Below are positions 1 to 5,190 of a DNA stretch of 7,598 bases, piece by piece (position 1 is the stretch's first letter; each line of letters starts with the position of its first letter). The position numbers and the translations under genes are program-made. The notes under the pieces were generated by a model. The model worked only from the letters and a program-made list of their open reading frames with translations, made no database searches and was not told where the DNA came from. Origin of the DNA: Trebonia sp. (GTDB taxonomy: Bacteria > Actinomycetota > Actinomycetes > Streptosporangiales > Streptosporangiaceae); contig JASHPP010000222.1 of assembly GCA_030038035.1 (NCBI GenBank), positions 1 through 7,598 on the forward strand, given 5' to 3'.

Positions 1-213
1 GGAAGCTACTGCGATGGGAACACGAATGGAACAATCAGGTGAGTTCCTTCCGTGCGCCGGTCGAGCGCGCCGTTGCGAACTTGAAGACATGGCGGATTCT
101 CTTCACCGACTACCGTCGGCCGCTGAAGACCTTTAAGTCATCATTTCGAGCAGTGATCGGGCTTTACTTCTTCAAGGAGAGTTTCGCATAAGCCTCAATG
201 CCAGGGACTTAAG
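1..213 (+). mobile_element. Right-hand end of an IS5-type insertion sequence (boundary approximate)
   Basis: The transposase stops at 191, and in IS5-type elements the terminal inverted repeat usually lies within a few tens of bases of the stop. The motif GGGACTTAAG at 204-213 is a candidate terminus. The left end is outside the window, so neither the inverted repeat nor a target duplication can be confirmed. The boundary could equally lie further right, up to the inverted repeat at 331-339. Only the presence of the element is well supported, not its exact end. Confidence 0.4.
3..191 (+). CDS. IS5-type DDE transposase, C-terminal fragment (cut by window edge)
   Basis: The plus-strand frame starting at base 3 is open from the window edge to the TAA at 189-191 and gives 62 residues. 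It contains the string RAPVERAVANLKTWRIL, then a YRRPL turn and a hydrophobic end (VIGLYFF). This matches the end of the DDE_Tnp_4 catalytic domain of IS5-family transposases: the Glu of VERA-x-LK is where the third acidic residue of the DDE triad is expected, followed by the W-R-I-L segment. The start and the first two catalytic Asp lie outside the window, so intactness cannot be judged. The DNA is clearly less GC-rich than the genes downstream, as expected for an acquired element. The enzyme would cut and join the ends of its own insertion sequence. The family assignment is fairly safe, but the IS group is not named. Confidence 0.85.
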   Translation, partial: KLLRWEHEWNNQVSSFRAPVERAVANLKTWRILFTDYRRPLKTFKSSFRAVIGLYFFKESFA

Positions 214-275
214 CCGCCCAGCCTGCCGGCGGACAAACCACCCATACCGGGCGCGGTCCGCGGACGCTGCCAAGA

Positions 276-353
276 TAGGACCCGAGCGGCATCCGGAAAT
301 CGGTATAAAACGGGCAATAAAGCTGCGGCCCGGGTCCTAAGTTCCCGATGCCG
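276..353. repeat. Two interleaved inverted repeats (pseudoknot-like order)
   Basis: TAGGACCCG (276-284) is the exact reverse complement of CGGGTCCTA (331-339). CGGCATC (287-293) is the exact reverse complement of GATGCCG (347-353). The arms occur in the order A, B, A', B', which in RNA would give a pseudoknot rather than a simple hairpin. The 37 bases between B and A' are relatively A-rich and unpaired. Possible readings are the scar of an older IS end, a structured leader or small RNA, or chance. A 9-bp repeat at this spacing is not rare in GC-rich DNA. Confidence 0.4.
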
Positions 354-436
354 TCCCACTATCTGAGACGCCCGCCGGGCAGCCGCCCGGGCACCGGCCA
401 GCCTGCCACGCCCTTGCCGCACTGCTCACACCCACA

Positions 437-452
437 TCACCTGACCAGGTGA
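437..452. promoter_or_regulatory. 16-bp operator-like palindrome
   Basis: TCACCTG-AC-CAGGTGA has perfect 7-bp arms with a 2-bp centre, the geometry of a site bound by a dimeric regulator. It is in non-coding DNA about 215 bp upstream of the heme monooxygenase start. One more exact half-site, TCACCTG, lies at 603-609, roughly 50-60 bp before that start. No regulator gene is in the window, and I do not recognise the site as a known consensus. Confidence 0.35.
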
Positions 453-665
453 CGTGCACCCGAGGGAGCGCGACGCAGCCCCTTAACTTCCCGAGATCGC
501 GATCCCCTCGACGTGCATACTCCCCATGGCGGGCGGCCCGGCGCGGCGCGGTGCGGCAAACCGATAACGCGGCACGCCGCGGCGCCAGGGTCATCCTCGA
601 CGTCACCTGGACGGGATAGGACTGCGGGCACGGCCGCCTTCGCGCGGGCTGGCATGATCGAAGGC

Positions 666-992
666 ATGACTGTGGTGAAGATCAACGCGATCACGGTGCC
701 CGCCGACAGCGGTGACGAGCTGGCGCGGCGGTTCGCCGCCCGGGCGGGCGCGGTGGACAACCAGGACGGCTTCGAGGGGTTCGAGCTGCTCAAGCCGACC
801 GACGAGCGGACGACCTGGCTGGTGGTGACCCGGTGGCGGGACGAGGCCGCGTTCGCGGCGTGGCTGAACTCCCCCGCCTTCGGCCACGGGCACCGGTCGG
901 CGGCCGAACGGGCCGGGGGTGAGGCGCCCAAGCCGGTCGGCATCAGCAGCGAGCTGTGGTCCTACGAGATCGCGGGCGGCTCGGCCGGCTGA
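666..992 (+). CDS. mhuD: MhuD/IsdG-type heme-degrading monooxygenase (ABM domain)
   Basis: The 108-residue protein is a single antibiotic-biosynthesis-monooxygenase (ABM) ferredoxin-like fold, the normal size for the family. Its opening, MTVVKINAITVP, and the GFEGFELLKP segment closely follow mycobacterial MhuD, a cytosolic enzyme that opens the heme ring and releases iron. The key residues are visible: Asn7, Trp66 in FAAWLNSP, and a His at 74 or 76 in FGHGHRS, where the axial heme ligand His75 of MhuD sits. That loop is two residues shorter than in MhuD. The start is uncertain: ATG 654 is in frame and would add four residues, and neither start has a well-spaced Shine-Dalgarno, so a leaderless or near-leaderless message is possible. 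ATG 666 is preferred because it aligns with MhuD. The gene stands alone, bounded downstream by a hairpin. Whether the product is biliverdin-like or mycobilin-like cannot be told. Confidence 0.82.
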   Translation: MTVVKINAITVPADSGDELARRFAARAGAVDNQDGFEGFELLKPTDERTTWLVVTRWRDEAAFAAWLNSPAFGHGHRSAAERAGGEAPKPVGISSELWSYEIAGGSAG

Positions 993-1002
993 GACGACCA
1001 AG

Positions 1003-1033
1003 GGGGCCGGCCGCTGCGCCGGGCCGGCCGGCC
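1003..1033 (+). terminator. GC-rich hairpin after the heme monooxygenase gene
   Basis: GGCCGGCC at 1005-1012 can pair with GGCCGGCC at 1022-1029 (or 1026-1033) around a short loop, ten or so bases after the stop at 992. There is no following T-tract, which is common for actinobacterial terminators. Because each arm is itself palindromic, alternative pairings are possible. It would separate this gene from the operon starting near 1164. Confidence 0.45.
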
Positions 1034-1128
1034 TGTGATCCGGGTTTGGCGGGAGCGCGGCAGGGCACAACGCGGCGCGCGGGGGTTTGTCCGTGCGGCA
1101 CAGCGCGGCAATCCCCGCCGGACACCTG

Positions 1129-1157
1129 TTGACACACAATTGACCGCTTTCTAGCGT
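1129..1157 (+). promoter_or_regulatory. Sigma-70-type promoter of the aromatic-catabolism operon
   Basis: TTGACA at 1129-1134 is a perfect -35 hexamer. After exactly 17 bases, TAGCGT at 1152-1157 fits the actinobacterial TANNNT -10 consensus. Transcription would start near 1163-1166, giving a leader of about 50 bases before ATG 1217. A second TTGACC at 1140-1145 has only a poor -10 partner (TACCTG, 18-bp spacer). No other comparably good pair lies ahead of the four-gene operon. Confidence 0.7.
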
Positions 1158-1165
1158 GAACGCTA
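1152..1165. promoter_or_regulatory. Putative operator overlapping the -10 box and start site
   Basis: TAGCG-TGAA-CGCTA is a perfect 5-bp inverted repeat with a 4-bp centre. It covers the -10 hexamer and reaches the expected transcription start, where a bound repressor would block polymerase. CTAGCG (1151-1156) also recurs inverted as CGCTAG at 1194-1199 in the leader. An inducible repressor is the natural guess for a catabolic operon, but none is encoded here and the arms are short. Confidence 0.4.
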
Positions 1166-1216
1166 CCTGACCTGCTCGGCTCGAGCTCGCTACCGCTAGA
1201 TAATGGGGTGCCAGGA

Positions 1217-2227
1217 ATGGCAGAGATCGTGATCGGGATCGCCTCGTCACACACGCCTCAGCTGAGTTCCGGGGTCGACATGTGGCCCGATCATGCCGAA
1301 CGCGACCGGCGCAACCCGTACCTGCTCGGCACGGACGCCCGCTACCACACCTACGACGAGCTGCTGGCGACGGCCGATCCTGGCCTCGAACGCGAACTGG
1401 AGCCGGCGGTCTGGGACGCCAAGTACCGCCGGGGCCAGGAGGCGGTCGAGGCGCTGGCCGCGTACCTGGCCAAGGCACAGGCCGACATCGCGATCGTGAT
1501 CGGCGACGACCAGCGGGAGCTGTTCAGGGACGACGGCATCCCTACCTTCGCCTGCTTCACGGGCAGCGAGCTCGTGGACATGCCGGTGAGCGGCGAGGCG
1601 CGCGAGCGCATGCCCAAGGGCATCCTCGCCGCGTCCTGGGCCGCGCACGGTGACCGCGTGCAGACCCACCCGGTCCAGGCGGACCTGAGCGCGCACATCG
1701 CCGAGCAGCTCGCCTGGGACGACTTCGACCTCACCGTGGTCAGGGAGCAGCCGGCCGGGCGCAGCCTCGGCCACGCGTTCACCTTCCCCCGCTACCGGCT
1801 CGGGCTGCCGGCGGGCACGCCGATCGTCCCGATCTTCGTGAACACCTACTACCCGCCGAACGTGCCGTCCGCCGCCCGCTGCCACGAGCTCGGCCGGGCG
1901 CTGCGCCGCGCGGTGGAGAGCTGGGAGACCGCGGCCCGCGTAGCGGTCATCGCGTCAGGCGGGCTCAGCCACTTCGTCGTGGACGAGGGACTCGACCGCC
2001 GGGTGCTGGCCGCGATAACAGCAAGAGACGACGACGAGGGGGGCGGGGGCGGGGTGCTCGGCGCGCTGTCCCGCGACCAGCTCCGTTCCGGCACCTCGGA
2101 GATCCTCAACTGGATCGCCGCCGCCGGGGCGCTCGAGCACCTGTCGGCGACCGTCATCGACTACGTGCCCGGCTACCGGACCCCGGCGGGAACCGGCGCC
2201 GGGATGGCCTTCGTGCGGTGGGACTGA
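1217..2227 (+). CDS. LigB-type (DODA family) extradiol ring-cleavage dioxygenase
   Basis: The 336-residue protein spans one LigB domain (class III extradiol dioxygenase), which opens catechol-like rings next to the hydroxyls using Fe(II) and O2 in the cytosol. It aligns by eye with LigB of protocatechuate 4,5-dioxygenase. SSHTPQ carries His12, equivalent to the first metal ligand. ASGGLSH (246-252) carries His252, equivalent to the catalytic base. GTSEILNW (292-299) carries Glu295, equivalent to the acidic ligand. The second metal His (NDH in LigB) is replaced by Gln99 in GDDQRELF. No LigA-type small subunit is encoded nearby, nor is one fused as in gallate dioxygenases. ATG 1217 fits the family start (MAEIV) and has GGGG eight bases upstream; GTG 1208 is an in-frame alternative. 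It is first in the operon, 28 bp before the hydratase. The substrate is not determined; a gallate-like or O-methylated aromatic is inferred from the neighbours. Confidence 0.8.
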   Translation: MAEIVIGIASSHTPQLSSGVDMWPDHAERDRRNPYLLGTDARYHTYDELLATADPGLERELEPAVWDAKYRRGQEAVEALAAYLAKAQADIAIVIGDDQRELFRDDGIPTFACFTGSELVDMPVSGEARERMPKGILAASWAAHGDRVQTHPVQADLSAHIAEQLAWDDFDLTVVREQPAGRSLGHAFTFPRYRLGLPAGTPIVPIFVNTYYPPNVPSAARCHELGRALRRAVESWETAARVAVIASGGLSHFVVDEGLDRRVLAAITARDDDEGGGGGVLGALSRDQLRSGTSEILNWIAAAGALEHLSATVIDYVPGYRTPAGTGAGMAFVRWD

Positions 2228-2255
2228 CCCCGCCAGCCAACCGAAAGGATCACGC

Positions 2256-3272
2256 GTGTATCACAACGTTCCCGTGCTCGACGTTCACGGCCACGTTTCG
2301 GTACCGTTCGCCGCCAACTCGTTCCTGACGCTCATGATGAGCTCGAACACCCCGATGCCCTCCCCCATCGGGCAGGACCGGGCCGGCCCGGCGGGGGTCA
2401 CCACGGAGGAGTTCCACGCCGCCGCGCTCGGCCACGCCAGGTACATGGACGAGCGGAACATCGACGTGCAGATCATCGGGCCGCGCCCGTTCCTCGTGCT
2501 TGGCTGGATGGAACCGCACCTGCTGCCCGCCTGGACCAGGTACGTCAACGACATGATCAGCCAGCAGTGCGCGATGTTCCCCGACCGGTTCCTCGGCGCC
2601 GCGATGCTGCCGCAGCTGTCCGACGCCCCCGACCTGGCGCACTGCCTGCCCGAGCTGAACCGGTGCGTCACCGAGCACGGGTTCGCCGCGGTCTACGCCT
2701 CGCCCGACCCCGGCGGCCGCCGCACGACCCCGGGCATGCACGAGCCGTACTGGTTCCCGCTGTACACGCGCGTCCAGGAGCTCGGGATCCCGCTGATCGT
2801 GCACGGCACGAACTCCCTCGACCCGCGGTTCCGCGTGGTGCCGCACAACTACCAGCTCGGCTTCCTCACCGAGCAGTACCTGGCCGGCCAGTTCCTCTCG
2901 CACGGCGACGTCTTCGACCGCTTCCCCGAGCTGAAGGTCATCATCTGCCACTGCGGCGGCGCCCTGGACCGGTTCATCCCGACCGACCACCACATCGCGC
3001 AGAAGGACCTGAGCGGCAACCTCTTCTACGACACCTGCGGCTACGACCTGAACTTCCTCGAGGCGGCGATCAAGCAGCGCGGGGTGCCGCGGATGCTGTT
3101 CGGCACCGAGGCGCCCGGGTCAGGCCGCGCGGTCCGCCCGGAGACCGGCCGCACCAGCGACGACCTGGTGCCGGTCATCGGCTCGTTCGACTTCCTCACC
3201 GAGGAGGACAAGATCAAGATCTTCAACGAGAACCCGGCCCGGGTGGTGCCGGCGCTGGCCAAGATCCGCTGA
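2256..3272 (+). CDS. ligJ: LigJ-type amidohydrolase, probable 4-oxalomesaconate hydratase
   Basis: The 338-residue protein is an amidohydrolase-2 (ACMSD-like) TIM barrel of usual length. The first-strand motif DVHGHV gives His11 and His13, IPLIVHGT gives His183, and CHCGGALDR gives His232. The last-strand motif is FGTEAPGSG with Glu285, where decarboxylases of this superfamily have Asp. Glu at this point, together with DPGGRRT (about 150-156), FYDTCGYD, and a tail like LTEEDKIKIFNENPARVVP, matches LigJ, which hydrates 4-oxalomesaconate to 4-carboxy-4-hydroxy-2-oxoadipate. The GTG start is supported by AAAGGA at 2244-2249, six bases away. It follows the dioxygenase by 28 bp and precedes the next gene by 18 bp, so it is co-transcribed, and hydration of a ring-fission product fits that position. 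The alternative is a decarboxylase or hydrolase for a related diacid. Enzyme class is firm and exact substrate is moderately supported. Confidence 0.75.
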   Translation: MYHNVPVLDVHGHVSVPFAANSFLTLMMSSNTPMPSPIGQDRAGPAGVTTEEFHAAALGHARYMDERNIDVQIIGPRPFLVLGWMEPHLLPAWTRYVNDMISQQCAMFPDRFLGAAMLPQLSDAPDLAHCLPELNRCVTEHGFAAVYASPDPGGRRTTPGMHEPYWFPLYTRVQELGIPLIVHGTNSLDPRFRVVPHNYQLGFLTEQYLAGQFLSHGDVFDRFPELKVIICHCGGALDRFIPTDHHIAQKDLSGNLFYDTCGYDLNFLEAAIKQRGVPRMLFGTEAPGSGRAVRPETGRTSDDLVPVIGSFDFLTEEDKIKIFNENPARVVPALAKIR

Positions 3273-3290
3273 GCACTGCCGGAGGCGCAC

Positions 3291-4424
3291 GTGAACAAGA
3301 CCGACGACGCGACGCGGGCGGAAACGGTCGGCAGCCTGCTCCGTGACGACGCGGTGGTCCGCGCCGCCCGCCGGGGCAGTCCCGCCGACGCCGCGGTGCT
3401 GAACGACGCCGCGATCGACGCGATCCGGCTGCAGGAGGACATCGGGCTCGACGTCATCACCGACGGCGAGGTGCGGCGCACCTCGTGGGCGCAGACGCCG
3501 CGGTTCCTCGACTGCTTCGTCGCCACCACCGGGCGGGGCGCGCTGAACTGGCGCGGCGCCACCGAAGGCCGCAGCGGCATCCCGGCCAGCGAGTCGGGCG
3601 CCCCCGGGGACCGGCCGGCCGGGTACCCCGCGGTGGTCGGCCGGGTCAAGACCGCGCGCCGGACCGGCGACATGACCGACGACTACGCCTTCCTCGCCCG
3701 CTACGCGCGGACCAGGACCAAGTTCACGATGCCCGCGCCGAGCTATCACCGCAGGTACTGGTCGGAGCAGCACTCGCGCGCCGTCTACGACTCGTGCGAG
3801 GAGTACCTGACGGAGATCAGGGACTATCTCCGGGAGGTCGCGGACAAGCTTGTCTCGCTCGGCTGCGACTACATCCAGCTCGACGCGCCGAACTACGGCT
3901 CGCTCTGCGACCCGGACACCCGGGAGGCGATGGCCGCCGACGGCCGCGACCCCGACGCCGAGCTCGCGTTCGACGCCGACCTCGACAGCTCGCTGCTGCG
4001 CGGCCTGTCCGGGGTCACCAGCGCGCTGCACGTCTGCCGCGGCAACGGGCCGGGCGGCGCCTGGCACTCGGCGGGAGGCTACGGCGCGATCTCCGGCGCG
4101 CTGTTCGGCAAGCTTGAGTTCAGCCGGCTGCTGCTCGAGTACGACTCGGACCGGGCCGGCACGTTCGCGCCGCTCGCCGACGTGCGCGACGGCACCGTCG
4201 TGGTGCTCGGCCTGCTGACCACGAAGTCGGACGCGGTGGAGAACGAGGGCGACGTGGCGGCGCGGATCGCCGAGGCGACGCGCTACAAGCCGCTGTCCGA
4301 GCTCGCGCTGAGCACCCAGTGCGGGTTCGCGTCCGTGCCGATCGCCAACCCGGTGACCCCCGCCGTGCAGCGGGCGAAGCTTGAGATGGTGGTGCGGCTG
4401 GCCCGCCGGACCTGGCCGGGATAA
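3291..4424 (+). CDS. Methionine-synthase-II-like (MetE C-domain) zinc methyl/alkyl transferase
   Basis: The 377-residue protein is one (beta/alpha)8 barrel like the C-terminal half of cobalamin-independent methionine synthase. Full MetE is about twice this length, so the N-terminal folate-binding half is absent. The motif ETVGSLLR opens the domain, DVITDGEVRR (about 55-64) and YIQLDAPNYG (194-203) are family signatures, and the zinc site is complete: His247 and Cys249 in HVCRGN, Glu283 in LLLEYDS, and Cys344 in STQCGF. Such stand-alone proteins activate a thiol for alkylation; epoxyalkane:coenzyme M transferase is a characterised relative. GGAGG at 3281-3285, five bases before the GTG, marks the start clearly. 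Sitting between a LigJ-type hydratase and a pyruvate aldolase, it probably handles a methyl or thiol-linked group on the same substrate. That is inference; a methionine role is less likely given the context. Confidence 0.72.
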   Translation: MNKTDDATRAETVGSLLRDDAVVRAARRGSPADAAVLNDAAIDAIRLQEDIGLDVITDGEVRRTSWAQTPRFLDCFVATTGRGALNWRGATEGRSGIPASESGAPGDRPAGYPAVVGRVKTARRTGDMTDDYAFLARYARTRTKFTMPAPSYHRRYWSEQHSRAVYDSCEEYLTEIRDYLREVADKLVSLGCDYIQLDAPNYGSLCDPDTREAMAADGRDPDAELAFDADLDSSLLRGLSGVTSALHVCRGNGPGGAWHSAGGYGAISGALFGKLEFSRLLLEYDSDRAGTFAPLADVRDGTVVVLGLLTTKSDAVENEGDVAARIAEATRYKPLSELALSTQCGFASVPIANPVTPAVQRAKLEMVVRLARRTWPG

Positions 4425-4431
4425 TGCAGAC

Positions 4432-5121
4432 ATGACATCCGGAACGGTCCCGGGCGACTCCCCCGGGCTTATTACTCGGCTGGCCGCGCTTGACACCTGC
4501 GCGTGCTCCGACGCCATGGACAAGCTGGGCCTTTCCTGCGGGGTGGCGCAGGGGCTGCGCCAGCTCACGGTGCCCCGCCGGATCGCGGGGCGGGTGCAGA
4601 CCGTCCAGTTCGGCGCGGTCCCGGCCGGCCCGCCCGCGTCCAGGCACTCGGGCACGGCGGCGGTCGAGGCCGCGCAGCCAGGTGACGTCATCGTCGTCGC
4701 GGCGCACAGCCGGCTTGACGCCGCGGGGTGGGGCGGGCTGCTCTCGCTCGCCGCCACCGTGCGCGGCGTCAGCGGCGTGGTCGTCGACGGCGCGTGCCGC
4801 GACGTCGACGAGGCGCTCGCGCTCGGGCTGCCCGTCTACGCGCTCGGCGCGACGCCGCTGACCGCGCGGGGGCGGCACACCGAGGTGGCGTGGAACGTCC
4901 CGGTCCGGGTCGCCGGCGTGCCGGTGGAGCCTGGCGACCTGGTGATCGCCGACGGCAGCGGAGTCGTCTTCCTGCCCGCGCAGCACGCGGAGCGGATCAT
5001 CGGCGCCGCGGAGGAGGTGGCGGCACGGGAGCAGGCCCTGTCCGTTCGGATTCAAAATGGTGAATCGGTGGCCGCGGTCATGTCAGCCGATTACGAACGG
5101 ATGCTTGCAGGCGGGCAGTGA
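4432..5121 (+). CDS. RraA-family class II pyruvate aldolase (HMG/CHA aldolase type)
   Basis: The 229-residue protein has the RraA/HMG-CHA aldolase fold at its normal length. The motif described for the aldolases, G-x20-R-D-x2-E/D, is complete: Gly102 in WGGLLSL, then Arg123, Asp124 and Glu127 in DGACRDVDE. Arg123 and Asp124 have the same numbers as the pyruvate-binding Arg and metal-binding Asp of the Pseudomonas enzyme. It should cleave 4-carboxy-4-hydroxy-2-oxoadipate to pyruvate and oxaloacetate with a divalent metal, and may also decarboxylate oxaloacetate. This would complete the step after the LigJ-type hydratase. ATG 4432 lies 7 bp after the preceding stop; no strong Shine-Dalgarno is visible, so translation may rely on the ribosome finishing the upstream gene. 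True RraA RNase E inhibitors share the fold, but the operon argues for aldolase. Confidence 0.8.
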   Translation: MTSGTVPGDSPGLITRLAALDTCACSDAMDKLGLSCGVAQGLRQLTVPRRIAGRVQTVQFGAVPAGPPASRHSGTAAVEAAQPGDVIVVAAHSRLDAAGWGGLLSLAATVRGVSGVVVDGACRDVDEALALGLPVYALGATPLTARGRHTEVAWNVPVRVAGVPVEPGDLVIADGSGVVFLPAQHAERIIGAAEEVAAREQALSVRIQNGESVAAVMSADYERMLAGGQ

Positions 5122-5124
5122 GCG

Positions 5125-5154
5125 GCGGGGCCCCGCCAGAAGGCGGGACCCCGC
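5125..5154. terminator. Strong hairpin between convergent operons
   Basis: GCGGGGCCCCGCC (5125-5137) pairs with GGCGGGACCCCGC (5142-5154) around an AGAA tetraloop. The 13-bp stem has a single C-A mismatch. It begins four bases after the aldolase stop and lies 37 bases from the stop of the minus-strand propeller gene (5191). It can fold from either strand and so probably ends both transcripts. There is no T-tract. Confidence 0.8.
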
Positions 5155-5190
5155 GCGCCGGGAGTGACCTCCTGGCTGTGCCGGTGCCGG

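Larger units (their letters stand above)
192..653. other. Gene-free spacer between the IS and the heme monooxygenase gene
   Basis: I see no convincing coding frame here on either strand: the open frames lack family motifs and ribosome-binding sites. There is no tRNA-like or rRNA-like sequence. The stretch holds nested inverted repeats (276-353), a somewhat A/T-rich patch around 297-322, a 16-bp palindrome (437-452), a 10-bp palindrome GATCGCGATC (495-504), and the direct repeat CAGCCTGCC at 219-227 and 399-407. It probably contains the IS terminus and the regulatory region of the gene starting near 666. A canonical -35/-10 pair for that gene could not be picked out. Confidence 0.6.

Noticed and set aside
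276..353. tRNA-like or Rho-independent terminator reading of the inverted repeats
   Set aside because: There is no cloverleaf, no T-loop consensus and no CCA end. The 46-base loop and interleaved arms do not make a terminator hairpin.
513..665. Upstream extension of the heme monooxygenase gene to ATG 513
   Set aside because: The extra 51 residues are low-complexity and unlike any ABM protein. MhuD homology begins exactly at ATG 666.
603..1885. Minus-strand open frames opposite the heme monooxygenase and dioxygenase genes
   Set aside because: They overlap genes with conserved catalytic residues on the other strand and contain no family motif.
3291..4424. Annotation as methionine synthase MetE
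   Set aside because: Only the C-terminal half is present, and the gene is co-transcribed with ring-cleavage enzymes rather than methionine genes. The zinc site alone does not define methionine synthesis.
3120..4757. Long minus-strand open frame (545 codons) across the operon
   Set aside because: It lies antisense to two genes with clear family motifs, has a low-complexity Arg/Ala/Gly/Val composition and no recognisable domain. This is typical of mirror frames in high-GC DNA.
4432..5121. Annotation as RraA, inhibitor of RNase E, or as MenG methyltransferase
   Set aside because: The complete G-x20-R-D-x2-E motif and the operon partners fit the HMG/CHA aldolase branch better.
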